Part shown: positions 17,796 through 26,615 of the stretch, piece by piece
How positions within the stretch are numbered: the stretch's first letter is position 1
Layout of the letters: each line of letters starts with the position of its first letter
Assembly: GCF_030846195.1 (NCBI RefSeq)
Contig: NZ_JAVCWH010000004.1
Coordinates: forward strand, 305,012-369,011
From: Paracoccus yibinensis
GTDB lineage: Bacteria; Pseudomonadota; Alphaproteobacteria; Rhodobacterales; Rhodobacteraceae
Length of the DNA: 64,000 nt
Direction of reading: 5' to 3'
Notes under the pieces: model-generated
What the model was told of the DNA's origin: nothing
Seen by the model: the letters and a program-made list of their open reading frames with translations, nothing else
Databases searched by the model: none
Program-made: the position numbers and the translations under genes

Positions 17796-18760
17796 GACCG
17801 CCGGTGAAGATCCTGACCGAGGCCGACCTCCGCGCGCTTGTTCCGCTTGACGCCGGGGCCGTGGCCTGCATCCGCGACGCCTTCGTGGCCCTTGCGACGA
17901 CGCCGGTGGCCATGCCGCCGATCCTGCGGCTGGACATCCCCGAACATCGGGGGGAAGTGGACGTGAAGACCGCCTATGTGCCGGGCCTGTCGCATTTCGC
18001 GATCAAGATCTCGCCCGGTTTCTTCGGCAATCCGGCGCTTGGCCTGCCGTCCACCAACGGCATGATGGTGGTGCTGTCCTCAACGACCGGGCTGGTCGAG
18101 GCGCTGCTGCTGGACAACGGCTGGCTGACCGATGTGCGCACCGCCGCCGCGGGGGCCGTTGCCGCCGACGCGCTTGCCCGCAAGGATGCCGTGCGGGCGA
18201 CGATCCTGGGCGCGGGGATGCAGGCGCGGATGCAGTTGCAGGCGCTGTCGCTGGTGCGTCCGCTGACCGGCGCAACCGTCTGGGCGCGCGACCCCGCCAA
18301 GGCGCAGGCCTTTGCGGCCGAGATGACCGCCGCCTTGTCCATTCCCGTTACCGCCGCCGCGACGGTGGACGACGCGACGGCAGGGGCCGACATCGTCGTG
18401 ACCACAACGCCCGCCACTGCGCCGATCCTGCACCGCGTCGCGCCCGGCACCCACGTGACCGCCATGGGATCGGACGCCGAGCACAAGAACGAGATCGCCC
18501 CGCGCCTGATCGCCGCCGCCCGCTATGTGGCCGACCGGCTGTCGCAGACCCGTGCCCTGGGCGAACTGGCCCATGCGGGGCTTGACGGCGATTTCCCCGA
18601 ACTGGGGCAGATCCTGGCCGGTCAGGCGCCGGGGCGCAGCGACGACGCGCAGATCACCCTGGCCGACCTGACCGGGACCGGCATCCAGGACACCGCCATC
18701 GCCACCCTTGCCCTGGCCCGCGCGGCCTGGGCGGGGGCTGGCCAAGACTTTACCTTCTGA
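17792..18760 (+). CDS. eutC: Ectoine utilization protein EutC (ornithine cyclodeaminase family)
   Basis: A 322-residue OCD/mu-crystallin family oxidoreductase with HFAIKISPGFFGN near residue 68, TDVRTAAAGAVAADAL near 110, the nucleotide-binding ILGAGMQARMQLQAL near 138, and the late LTGTGIQDTAIA. In hydroxyectoine use it is proposed to reduce the product of EutB. ATG 17792 overlaps the eutB stop (ATGA). The exact reaction is not shown by sequence. Confidence 0.88.
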   Translation: MRPPVKILTEADLRALVPLDAGAVACIRDAFVALATTPVAMPPILRLDIPEHRGEVDVKTAYVPGLSHFAIKISPGFFGNPALGLPSTNGMMVVLSSTTGLVEALLLDNGWLTDVRTAAAGAVAADALARKDAVRATILGAGMQARMQLQALSLVRPLTGATVWARDPAKAQAFAAEMTAALSIPVTAAATVDDATAGADIVVTTTPATAPILHRVAPGTHVTAMGSDAEHKNEIAPRLIAAARYVADRLSQTRALGELAHAGLDGDFPELGQILAGQAPGRSDDAQITLADLTGTGIQDTAIATLALARAAWAGAGQDFTF

Positions 18761-18771
18761 AAGCAACCCCG

Positions 18772-19953
18772 ATGACAGATGTCGCACTGAAATTCACGCG
18801 CGAGGAATATGCCCAGCGTCTGGCCCGCACGCGCCGGGCGATGGAGGAAAAGGGCGTCGATCTGCTGATCGTCACCGATCCCAGCAACATGAACTGGCTG
18901 ACCGGCTATGACGGCTGGTCCTTCTATGTCCATCAATGCGTGGTCGTGCCGCCCGATGGCGAGCCGATCTTCTTCGGTCGCGCCATGGACGCGGTGGGCG
19001 CGCGGTTCACGGCCTATCTGTCCGAGGCCAACATCATCGGCTATCCCGATGATTACGTCATGAACACCCAGAAGCACCCGATGGACCTGCTGTCGCAGAT
19101 CCTGACGGACAAGGGCTGGGGCACACGGCGCATCGGCGTCGAGATGGACAACTACTGGTTCACCGCCGCCGCCTTTGCCGCGCTGCAAAAGCATCTGCCC
19201 GATGCGCGGTTCAGCGACACCACGGGACTGGTGAACTGGCAGCGGGCGGTGAAATCGGCCACGGAACTGGACTACATGCGCAAGGCGGGCGCCATCGTCA
19301 CGAAGATGCACGAACGCATCTTCGAGAAGATCGAGCCGGGGATGCGCAAATGCGACCTCGTGGCCGAAATCTATGACGCAGGGATCCGGGGGACGGACGG
19401 CTTCGGCGGCGACTATCCGGCCATCGTGCCGCTGCTGCCCTCGGGGAGAGAGGCGGCAGCCGCGCATCTGACCTGGGACGACCGGCCGATGCGCGCGGGC
19501 GAAGGCACCTTCTTCGAGATCGCCGGCTGCCATAACCGCTATCACGCGCCGCTGTCGCGGACCGTGTTCCTGGGCAAGCCGCCGCAGGTCTTCCTGGATG
19601 GCGAACAGGCTGTGCTGGAAGGCATGGAGGCAGGCTTGGAGGCAGCGCGCGCCGGCAATACCTGCGAACAGTTCGCGGGCGCGTTCTATGCCGTGCTGAA
19701 GAAATACGGCATCACCAAGGACGGGCGCACCGGCTATCCCATCGGCGTCAGCTATCCGCCCGACTGGGGCGAACGCACCATGTCGCTGCGTCCCGGCGAC
19801 AGGACGGTGCTGGAACCGGGCATGACCTTCCATTTCATGACCGGCCTGTGGTCGGACGAGATGGGGCTGGAAATCACGGAATCCATCGTCATCACCGAAG
19901 GCGCGCCGGAACTGCTGGCCTCGGTCCCGCGCAAGCTGTTCGTGAAGGACTAG
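18772..19953 (+). CDS. doeA: Ectoine hydrolase
   Basis: DoeA (EutD) opens the ectoine ring to N-acetyl-L-2,4-diaminobutyrate. The 393-residue sequence has a creatinase N-terminal domain (VDLLIVTDPSNMNWLTGYD) and an M24 pita-bread C-terminal domain (CHNRYHAPLSRTVFLG near 260, PGMTFHFMTGLW near 350, LEITESIVIT near 370). The normal M24 metal ligands look mostly absent, which agrees with the known metal-free ectoine hydrolases. It starts 11 bases after eutC and ends 4 bases before doeB. Confidence 0.92.
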   Translation: MTDVALKFTREEYAQRLARTRRAMEEKGVDLLIVTDPSNMNWLTGYDGWSFYVHQCVVVPPDGEPIFFGRAMDAVGARFTAYLSEANIIGYPDDYVMNTQKHPMDLLSQILTDKGWGTRRIGVEMDNYWFTAAAFAALQKHLPDARFSDTTGLVNWQRAVKSATELDYMRKAGAIVTKMHERIFEKIEPGMRKCDLVAEIYDAGIRGTDGFGGDYPAIVPLLPSGREAAAAHLTWDDRPMRAGEGTFFEIAGCHNRYHAPLSRTVFLGKPPQVFLDGEQAVLEGMEAGLEAARAGNTCEQFAGAFYAVLKKYGITKDGRTGYPIGVSYPPDWGERTMSLRPGDRTVLEPGMTFHFMTGLWSDEMGLEITESIVITEGAPELLASVPRKLFVKD

Positions 19954-19957
19954 GGTC

Positions 19958-20971
19958 ATGTTGCAGATGCAGCTGACGCCTTCGCCCATCACGGCGACGG
20001 TGGATTTCTCGGCCGCCGGGGTCAGCCACGGCTTCCTGCGGCTGCCCTATTCTCGCGACGACGCGGCCTGGGGATCGATCATGATCCCCATCACTGTCGT
20101 CAACAACGGCGAGGGGCCAACCGCGCTGCTGACGGGCGCGAACCACGGCGACGAATACGAAGGCCCGATCGCGCTGTTCGATCTGGCCTCGACCATCAGG
20201 GCCGATCAGGTAACCGGCCGCATCATCATCGTGCCCGCGATGAACTATCCGGCTTTCGGCGCGGGGACGCGGACATCGCCCATCGACAAGGGCAACCTGA
20301 ACCGCAGCTTTCCGGGCCGCCCGGACGGCACGGTGACACAGAAGATCGCGGACTATTTCCAGCGTGTGCTGCTGCCCATGGCGGACGTGGTTCTGGATTT
20401 CCATTCGGGCGGCAAGACCTTGGATTTCCTTCCCTATTGCGCGGCCCACGTCTTGCCTGACAAGCGGCAGGAGGCACAGTCCTTCGATCTGGTCCGCGCT
20501 TTTGGCGCCCCCTGGTCGGTAAGAATGCTCGAGATCGACGCCGTTGGCATGTACGACACCGCTGCCGAGGACATGGGCAAGACCTTCGTCACGACCGAAC
20601 TGGGCGGCGGCGGCACGGCGACGGCGCGCACCGCGGGTATCGCCAAGCGCGGCTTGCGCAACATGCTGGTCGCGGCGGGCGTGATGAAAGGTGAGATAGA
20701 GCTCCAACCTACACAATGGCTGGACATGCCGGACGAGGATTGCTTCACCTTCGCCGAAGATGGCGGGCTGATCGAGTTCCTGGCCGACCTGGGGGATGGC
20801 GTCACCTGCGGCCAGCCTGTCGCCCGCATCTTTCCCGTGACCCGCACCGGCCTGCCGCCCGTCACGGTTTGTGCGCGTCGATCCGGCCTGATGATGGCGC
20901 GGCATTTTCCTGGAATCGTCAAGCCCGGCGACTGCGTGGCGGTCATCGGCGTCGAGGTCGAACACGCATAG
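19958..20971 (+). CDS. doeB: N-alpha-acetyl-L-2,4-diaminobutyrate deacetylase
   Basis: DoeB (EutE) removes acetate from N-acetyl-diaminobutyrate, giving diaminobutyrate for DoeD. The 337-residue protein is of the succinylglutamate desuccinylase/aspartoacylase family, with zinc ligands in LTGANHGDEYEGP (His and Glu near 53-56) and VLDFHSGG (His near 150). RSFPGRPDG near 113 is the substrate loop. ATG 19958 is used; ATG 19967 is also possible. It is the last gene of the ehu-eut-doe run. The next 90 bases show no terminator I would call. Confidence 0.92.
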   Translation: MLQMQLTPSPITATVDFSAAGVSHGFLRLPYSRDDAAWGSIMIPITVVNNGEGPTALLTGANHGDEYEGPIALFDLASTIRADQVTGRIIIVPAMNYPAFGAGTRTSPIDKGNLNRSFPGRPDGTVTQKIADYFQRVLLPMADVVLDFHSGGKTLDFLPYCAAHVLPDKRQEAQSFDLVRAFGAPWSVRMLEIDAVGMYDTAAEDMGKTFVTTELGGGGTATARTAGIAKRGLRNMLVAAGVMKGEIELQPTQWLDMPDEDCFTFAEDGGLIEFLADLGDGVTCGQPVARIFPVTRTGLPPVTVCARRSGLMMARHFPGIVKPGDCVAVIGVEVEHA

Positions 20972-21061
20972 GAAGCCGACGCCGCGGCTGATCACGGGTC
21001 GGTGCGTCCTGCCCGGGCAGGGCGGTCGGCACGCGACCCTGCGCCTCGGCGGCCGGATCCC

Positions 21062-21997
21062 TCATGGCTTTGCGGTGTCGGGGAACCTGTTGATCGGGAT
21101 CTTCAGGTAGCTGTGGCCGTCGTCCTCGGGGGCGGGCAGGCGGCCGCCGCGCAGGTTGATCTGCAGCGCGGCAAGGATCCGGTCGGGCAGGGGCAGGGTG
21201 GCATCGCGTTTGTCGCGCAGGGCGATCCAGTCCTCGCGCCGGGTGCCGTCCTTGACGTGCCTGTTGCCCGCGCGATGTTCATCCACCGTCGCCTCCCACT
21301 GCGGCTCGTCGCGAGTCTCGGTGCCGTAGTCGTGGCCCACGAACAGCCGCGTGTCCCCTGGCAGGGCCAGGATCGCCTGGATCGAATCCCACAGTTCGGC
21401 GGTGTCGCCCCCCGGGAAATCGGCGCGCGAGGTGCCGACATCGGGCTGCATCAGCGTGTCATGGGTAAAGGCCGCGTCGCCGCAGACATAGGTGACCGAA
21501 CCCAGCGTGTGGCCGGGCGACAGCATCACCCGCGCTTCCAGATCGCCGATGCGGAAGGTCTCGCCGTCTGCGAACAGGCGGTCGAAGTCGCGGGCGGGGT
21601 CGAAGGCACCCGGCAGGTTGTAAAGCCCGGCCCAGAGGCGGGCGATATCGCGCACCTTGTCGCCGATGGCTGCGGGCGCGCCGGTGCGCTTCTTCAGATG
21701 CGCCGAGGCCATCACGTGGTCGGCATGGGGATGGGTGTCGAGGATCCACTGCACCGTCAGCCCGTTCTGCCGCACGAGGTCCAGCACCTGATCCATGCTT
21801 TCGGTCGAGAAGCGATAGTTGTGGGTGTCGAGGTTCCAGACCACGTCGATCAGCGCGGCCTGTTTCGTCGCGGGATCGGCGCAGACATACTGGATCGATC
21901 CGGTGTCGGGTTCATAGATGCCCCAGACATCGGGGCTGCCCGCGCCCGTCGAGGGCGAGTGGCGGACGACCCGCTCCTTCAGCCTGGATGTGCTCAT
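21062..21997 (-). CDS. blh: MBL-fold metallohydrolase, persulfide dioxygenase-like (Blh type)
   Basis: A 311-residue metallo-beta-lactamase fold enzyme with the metal motif THPHADHV (near residue 90), LSPGHTLGSVTYVCGD near 160, and FVGHDYG near 225. It resembles ETHE1/persulfide dioxygenases and the Blh hydrolase of bigR operons, which oxidise glutathione persulfide to sulfite. It is the third gene of a run with two YeeE/YedE transporter genes (4-base overlap at its start) and is divergent from an ArsR-type BigR, which fits sulfide detoxification. Confidence 0.85.
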   Translation of the reverse strand: MSTSRLKERVVRHSPSTGAGSPDVWGIYEPDTGSIQYVCADPATKQAALIDVVWNLDTHNYRFSTESMDQVLDLVRQNGLTVQWILDTHPHADHVMASAHLKKRTGAPAAIGDKVRDIARLWAGLYNLPGAFDPARDFDRLFADGETFRIGDLEARVMLSPGHTLGSVTYVCGDAAFTHDTLMQPDVGTSRADFPGGDTAELWDSIQAILALPGDTRLFVGHDYGTETRDEPQWEATVDEHRAGNRHVKDGTRREDWIALRDKRDATLPLPDRILAALQINLRGGRLPAPEDDGHSYLKIPINRFPDTAKP

Positions 21998-22434
21998 GAC
22001 GTCGCTCCTTTGGCTTGCAGATGGCCGCCTGTCTTGATCCGCGCGCCCAGCCACAGGCCTGCCAGCATCGCCGGCAGAAAGACCAGCGTGCCCGGCGCCA
22101 GAAGGGGCAGGGCGGTGAAGGCCGGGCCGGGGCAGAAGCCGCCGATCCCCCAGCCGATCCCGAACAGCGTTGCCCCCACCAGCAGCGGCCGATCGATGGC
22201 GCGGGTCTTGGGAATGTCGAAGGCCCGGTCCAGGACCGGCGCGCTGCGCCGCCAGACCAGCCTGTAGCCCACAAAGGCGCTCAGCGTCGCCCCGCCCATC
22301 ACGAAGGCCAGGCTGGGGTCCCAGGTCCCGGTCAGGTCCAGGAAGTTCAGCACCTTGGCCGGGTTGGCCATGCCCGAGATCACCAGCCCCAGCCCGAAGA
22401 CCAGCCCCGACAGAAAGCCCCACAGCACCCGCAT
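21994..22434 (-). CDS. YeeE/YedE-family sulfur transporter, second half-size protein
   Basis: A 146-residue membrane protein with about four helices, starting MRVLWGFLSGLVFGLGLVI, with SGMANPAKVLNFLD near residue 20 and GWGIGGFCPGPAF near 98. The Cys in that block is the conserved sulfur-transport position of the DUF6691/YedE half. It likely imports thiosulfate or a similar sulfur species together with the upstream gene. Its start overlaps that gene's stop (TGATG), and its stop overlaps the blh start. Confidence 0.85.
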   Translation of the reverse strand: MRVLWGFLSGLVFGLGLVISGMANPAKVLNFLDLTGTWDPSLAFVMGGATLSAFVGYRLVWRRSAPVLDRAFDIPKTRAIDRPLLVGATLFGIGWGIGGFCPGPAFTALPLLAPGTLVFLPAMLAGLWLGARIKTGGHLQAKGATS

Positions 22435-22880
22435 CACGCAGCCCCCCAGATATGGCGCAGCACGAAGACGGTGGCAAAGCCCGCCGCCATGAAGGTCGCG
22501 ACCGCCGCCAGCGACCGGCCCGACAGCCGCGCCAGCCCGCAGACCCCGTGTCCCGAGGTGCAGCCCGAACCAAGCGCCGTGCCCGTGCCCACCAGCAGCC
22601 CGGCGAGGGCCATGCCCGGCAGATTGTCGGGGACGGTCTGCGCCACCGTCCCGCCCCCGGCCATCACCGCCAGCGGCGCGACGATCAGCCCGGCCAGAAA
22701 GGCCCACCGCCAGTCGCGGTCCTTCGCCGCGCCGGACAGCGCCATCGCCCCCTGGGCAATGCCGGCGATGCCTGCGATGCGGCCGAACAGCCCCATCACC
22801 ATCACCGCGCTCAGCCCGATCAGCACCCCGCCCAGCAGCGAAGCCAAGGGCGTGAACGCGGTCTCGATCCCGATCTCCAT
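22434..22880 (-). CDS. YeeE/YedE-family sulfur transporter, first half-size protein
   Basis: A 148-residue membrane protein with about four helices. It contains the conserved GSGCTSGHGVCGLARLS block near residue 108 with two cysteines, the YeeE/YedE core. Half-size YeeE pairs next to Blh and BigR are known from Xylella and Agrobacterium. It is the first gene of the operon and is divergent from bigR, 63 bases away. Confidence 0.87.
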   Translation of the reverse strand: MEIGIETAFTPLASLLGGVLIGLSAVMVMGLFGRIAGIAGIAQGAMALSGAAKDRDWRWAFLAGLIVAPLAVMAGGGTVAQTVPDNLPGMALAGLLVGTGTALGSGCTSGHGVCGLARLSGRSLAAVATFMAAGFATVFVLRHIWGAA

Positions 22881-22933
22881 GCACTTCCTCCGTGACTTGC
22901 GGCGACGCTTGCTTGATCCGCCCGCCAGGTCTA

Positions 22934-22970
22934 TATATTAACCATGTCTAAATCAGTCAATGCTAATATA
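22934..22970. promoter_or_regulatory. Candidate BigR operator, AT-rich inverted repeat
   Basis: TATATTA (22934-22940) and TAATATA (22964-22970) are perfect inverted copies flanking the bigR start codon, in an AT-rich island within GC-rich DNA. The site lies between the divergent yeeE-blh operon and bigR, where a self-regulating repressor would bind. Confidence 0.5.
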
Positions 22971-23282
22971 CAAGACGGGGACAAGGCGACCCGCGCCCTG
23001 CAGGACCGCGCCGATCACGTGGCCGGGCGGCTGGCGCTTGTCGCCAATGCCAAGCGCCTGCTGATCCTGTGCGAGCTGACCAAGGGCGAGCGCTCGGTCG
23101 GCGCGCTGCAGCAGGCGGTCGGCCTCAGCCAATCCGCGCTGAGCCAGCACCTGGCCAAGCTGCGCGAGGCCCAGATGGTGGACACCCGCCGCGAAAGCCA
23201 GACCATCTTCTACCGCATCAGCGATCCCGACCTCGAGGTGCTGATGGCCGCCCTCTACGACGCCTTCTGCAAGGATCTGTGA
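22944..23282 (+). CDS. bigR: ArsR/SmtB-family redox-sensing repressor (BigR/SqrR type)
   Basis: A 112-residue winged-helix protein with the recognition helix VGLSQSALSQHLAKLR near residue 58 and the wing RRESQTIFYRI near 82. It has exactly two cysteines, Cys43 (LLILCELTKG) and Cys109 (DAFCKDL). These match the pair that forms a disulfide or polysulfide bridge in BigR and SqrR when sulfide-derived species are present. It is divergent from the sulfur-handling operon it likely represses. Confidence 0.87.
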   Translation: MSKSVNANIQDGDKATRALQDRADHVAGRLALVANAKRLLILCELTKGERSVGALQQAVGLSQSALSQHLAKLREAQMVDTRRESQTIFYRISDPDLEVLMAALYDAFCKDL

Positions 23283-23404
23283 TGCAGCCGTGGCTGCCGC
23301 CGGGGCAGAGGCCGAAAAGTCCGGCGATCTGTTCGCTGTGACAGCCAAGGCAGACGTCCGGGACGGGCATTCGTCATCGCCGCCCGCGTTCCTGCCGCCG
23401 CGCG

Positions 23405-26071
23405 TCATGCCGGGCCGAAGCGGTCGCGCAGCAGGTGCTTCTCGATCTCCAGCACGCCCAGGGTCATCGCGCCGATCAGGATGATCGCGAGGCCGTCCAG
23501 AAGGCCCAGCGGGCGGGAATCGAAAATCCTGTGCATCACCGGCAGATAGGTGAAGGCCAGTTGCCCCGTCACCACCAGGGCGATGGCCGCCAGCACCGGC
23601 CCGGTGCCCTTGACCCCCGTCAGCGTGAACGAGGTCATGTGCAGATAGCGGATGTTGAACAGATAGAAGATTTCCAGCACCACCAGCGTGTTCACCACCA
23701 CCGTCCGGGCCTCGGCGATGTCGCGGCCCTGGTTCAGGGCCCAGAAGAAGACCGCCAGTGAGATGGCTGTGAACAGCAGCGACACGAAGACGATGCGCCA
23801 GACCATGAAGGGCGTCAGCAGCCCCGCATCGGCCTTGCGGGGCGCGCGCGCCATGACGCCGGGCTCGGACGGCTCGAAGGCCAGGACAAGGCCCAGCGTC
23901 GCGGCAAGGATCAGGTTGACCCACAGGATCTGCACTGGCGTCATCGGCAGCGCGAAGTTCAGCAGGATCGCGGTGACCACAGTCAGCGCCTCGCCGCCAT
24001 TGGTGGGCAGGGTCCAGGCGATGACCTTGCGGATGTTGTCGTGGACGGTGCGCCCTTCCCGCACCGCCGCCACGATCGAGGCGAAGTTGTCGTCCATCAG
24101 CACGATCTCGGCCGCTTCCTTGGCGGCCTCGGTGCCCTTGATGCCCATTGCGATGCCGACATCCGCCTGCTTCAGCGAGGGCGCGTCGTTCACTCCGTCG
24201 CCGGTCATCGCGACCACGTTGCCTTGGGATTGCAGCGCGCGGACGATGCGCAGCTTGTGTTCGGGACTGGTGCGGGCGAAGACCTGGGTGCGGGCGACGG
24301 CCCCGGCAAGATCGGCATCGGGGATCGCGTCCAGATCCTTGCCGGTCAGCACCTGCGGGTCGGGCGCCAGGCCCAGTTGGCGGGCGATGGCCGTGGCGGT
24401 CTCGGCATGGTCGCCGGTGATCATGCGCACGTCGATGCCCGCGCCGTGGCATTCGGCGATTGCGGCGATGGCCTCGGGGCGCGGTGGGTCGATGAAGCCG
24501 GTGATGCCCAGGAAGGTCAGTCCGTCCCGCACGTCGGGAAAGTCGATCCTGGCGGTGCCGTCGGGCATGGGCTTGGTCGCGTAACCCAGCACGCGCTCGC
24601 CCTCGCGTCCGGTTTCGGCGATGCGGTTGGTCCAATAGGCGTGATCCAACGGCTGCGCGCCCGCACCCGAGGCCTGGTCCGTGCACATCGCCAGGATCCG
24701 TTCCGGCGCGCCCTTGACCAGCATCACCCGGTTCCGCCCCGGCACGTCGTGCAGCGTCGCCATGAAGCGATGCTGGGCATCGAACGGGATTGCGTCCAGC
24801 CGCCGGGCCGCGCGTTCGGTCGCCGGATCCAGCCCTGCCTTCATCGCGGCGGCGATCAGCGCGCCCTCCATCGGGTCGCCTTCCACCTTCCAGGTGCCGG
24901 GATGGAGTTCGGCATCATTGCACAGCAAGCCCGCCCGCAACAGATCGCGCACGGCAGGGACAGGGTTGAAATCATGGCCTTTTGGGTCATAGCCCGCGCC
25001 CTGAACCACAGTCACGCCGTCGGCCGTCACCACCCGGCCCACGGTCATCTCGTTCCGGGTCAAGGTGCCGGTCTTGTCGGAGCAGATGATGGATGTGGCA
25101 CCCAGTGTTTCCACCGCGGGCAGCCGACGGATCACCGCGCGGCGGGCGGCCATGCGCTGCACGCCGATGGCCAGCGTGATGGTGATGACGGCGGGCAGCC
25201 CTTCGGGGATAAGCCCCACGGCAAGCGCCACCACCGCCATCAGCGCCTCGTCCCAGGCATAGCCGCGCAGCGAGACGGCAAAGGCGAAGATCAGCGCCGC
25301 GCCGACGAACGCCAGCAGCGTGAAGCGACGGGCAAAGGCGTTGATCTGGCGCAGCAGCGGCGTCGTCAGCGTCTCGACCTCGCGCAGGAGGGTGCTGATG
25401 CGGCCGATCTGGGTCGCGGTGCCGGTTGCCGTTACCACGCCGCTGCCCTGGCCCGCCGCGACAAGCGTGCCGGAAAAGGCCATGGACCGGCGGTCGCCCA
25501 GGGCCGCCCCTGCCTCAACGGGATCGACTTCCTTGGTCGATGCCACGGATTCCCCCGTCAGGATCGCCTCGTCCACCAGCAGGTTGCGCGCGGCGATCAG
25601 GCGCAGGTCGGCGGGCACGCGGTCGCCCGCCTCGATCAGGACCACGTCGCCGGGGACCAGGTCGGCCATGCCGACGCTGATTCGCCGCCCGTCCCGCAGC
25701 ACGCTGGCCTTGGGCGCGATCATGCTGCGGATGGCGTTCAGCGCGCTTTCGGCCTTGCCTTCCTGCAGGAAGCCCACGACCGCGTTCACGATCACCACGG
25801 CCAGGATCACGCCGGCATCGACGAAATGGCCCAGGGCGGCGGCGGCCCCCGCCCCGGCCAGCAGGAAATAGATCAGCGCGTTGTTGAACTGGGCCAGGAA
25901 ACGCAGGATCGACGGGCGCGGCCTGGCGCCGGGCAGGCTGTTGGGGCCGTGGCGGGACAGGCGGGCCGCAGCCTCGGATGCGGTCAGCCCGGTGGCGGTG
26001 GCATCCAGGACGGTCAGGACTTCGGAAGCGGGACGGGCATGGGCGTCGTCAAGGGCGCTCGGGTCGGGCAT
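23405..26071 (-). CDS. P-type cation-transporting ATPase (P2A/Ca2+- or Na+-type)
   Basis: An 888-residue P-type ATPase: N-terminal cation-ATPase domain, TGES loop (AILTGESVAS near 169), transport motif IPEGLPAVITIT near 288, phosphorylated Asp332 in CSDKTGTLTRNE, the hinge TGDGVNDAPSLK, and a six-helix C-terminal domain. The PEGLPA motif suggests a SERCA/PMR1-like Ca2+ or other divalent or Na+ pump. The exact ion is not decidable by eye. ATG 26071 is favoured over an earlier start because the family begins just before the HARPASEVL segment. It follows the phasin-like gene by 97 bases and is probably part of the FNR-linked module. Confidence 0.9.
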   Translation of the reverse strand: MPDPSALDDAHARPASEVLTVLDATATGLTASEAAARLSRHGPNSLPGARPRPSILRFLAQFNNALIYFLLAGAGAAAALGHFVDAGVILAVVIVNAVVGFLQEGKAESALNAIRSMIAPKASVLRDGRRISVGMADLVPGDVVLIEAGDRVPADLRLIAARNLLVDEAILTGESVASTKEVDPVEAGAALGDRRSMAFSGTLVAAGQGSGVVTATGTATQIGRISTLLREVETLTTPLLRQINAFARRFTLLAFVGAALIFAFAVSLRGYAWDEALMAVVALAVGLIPEGLPAVITITLAIGVQRMAARRAVIRRLPAVETLGATSIICSDKTGTLTRNEMTVGRVVTADGVTVVQGAGYDPKGHDFNPVPAVRDLLRAGLLCNDAELHPGTWKVEGDPMEGALIAAAMKAGLDPATERAARRLDAIPFDAQHRFMATLHDVPGRNRVMLVKGAPERILAMCTDQASGAGAQPLDHAYWTNRIAETGREGERVLGYATKPMPDGTARIDFPDVRDGLTFLGITGFIDPPRPEAIAAIAECHGAGIDVRMITGDHAETATAIARQLGLAPDPQVLTGKDLDAIPDADLAGAVARTQVFARTSPEHKLRIVRALQSQGNVVAMTGDGVNDAPSLKQADVGIAMGIKGTEAAKEAAEIVLMDDNFASIVAAVREGRTVHDNIRKVIAWTLPTNGGEALTVVTAILLNFALPMTPVQILWVNLILAATLGLVLAFEPSEPGVMARAPRKADAGLLTPFMVWRIVFVSLLFTAISLAVFFWALNQGRDIAEARTVVVNTLVVLEIFYLFNIRYLHMTSFTLTGVKGTGPVLAAIALVVTGQLAFTYLPVMHRIFDSRPLGLLDGLAIILIGAMTLGVLEIEKHLLRDRFGPA

Positions 26072-26168
26072 CGGGCTTTTGTCGTTCCTTGCAGGGCGCG
26101 GGGGCCGGCTCAGGGACCACCCGCGATGAACCCCGGCAAGGGGCCGCACGGGCATTTCGGCCTGCGGA

Positions 26169-26483
26169 TCAGGCGGCCTTGTGCATTGCCGGCACGGCGG
26201 CCTTCATGGCGCGGGCAAGGCGGTTGCCTTCCTCCCCGGCAACCTCCATCAGCTTTCGGGCATAGTCGCTCTGGATGGCGGCGGCATCCATGGGCAGGCT
26301 GACCTGGGCCATGCTGCGCAGGCATTCGGCCCGCAGTTCTGCCATCCGCGCCATCGTCAGAAGCGTTTCCCGCCACAGCATTTCCTGCATCCGCAACGGC
26401 CAGAGAAGAACGTGGGGCAGGTTCATTCCGGGAGAATCCGGCAGAACGGCCGTTTCCGGCTTCGCGATCTTGTCGTCTTTCAT
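26169..26483 (-). CDS. Phasin-like polyhydroxyalkanoate granule protein
   Basis: A 104-residue, mostly helical protein without cysteine pairs or a signal peptide. WPLRMQEMLWRETLLTMARM and the Ala/Met-rich helix near 55-100 resemble short phasins that coat PHA granules. It is divergent from phaC with an FNR-like box between the two, which supports the role. The frame is open far upstream, but ATG 26483 has AGGA at a proper distance and the upstream part runs antisense to phaC. Confidence 0.65.
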   Translation of the reverse strand: MKDDKIAKPETAVLPDSPGMNLPHVLLWPLRMQEMLWRETLLTMARMAELRAECLRSMAQVSLPMDAAAIQSDYARKLMEVAGEEGNRLARAMKAAVPAMHKAA

Positions 26484-26540
26484 GTCCGTGATCCTGTCTG
26501 ATGAAATCTGGATGGTAAGGCCATGATCCGGCAGCGAACC

Positions 26541-26554
26541 TTGACTCAGGTCAA
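26541..26554. promoter_or_regulatory. FNR/CRP-type box between phasin and phaC
   Basis: TTGACTCAGGTCAA is a perfect TTGAC-N4-GTCAA dyad. Its centre is about 64-68 bases from both divergent start codons, which would place it near -41.5 of each transcript. FNR-family regulators (FnrP, Nnr, NarR, DNR in Paracoccus and relatives) bind such sites under low oxygen or nitric oxide. Confidence 0.75.
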
Positions 26555-26615
26555 GATCACCCGATGCTGGACCCCGTAAGGATAACCCGCAGACCCCGAC
26601 CCACCAAGGACCGAG

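Noticed and set aside
21007..21020. Palindrome CCTGCCCGGGCAGG after doeB
   Set aside because: It has no T-tract and a GC-only core, so I do not call it a terminator; such palindromes arise by chance in GC-rich DNA.
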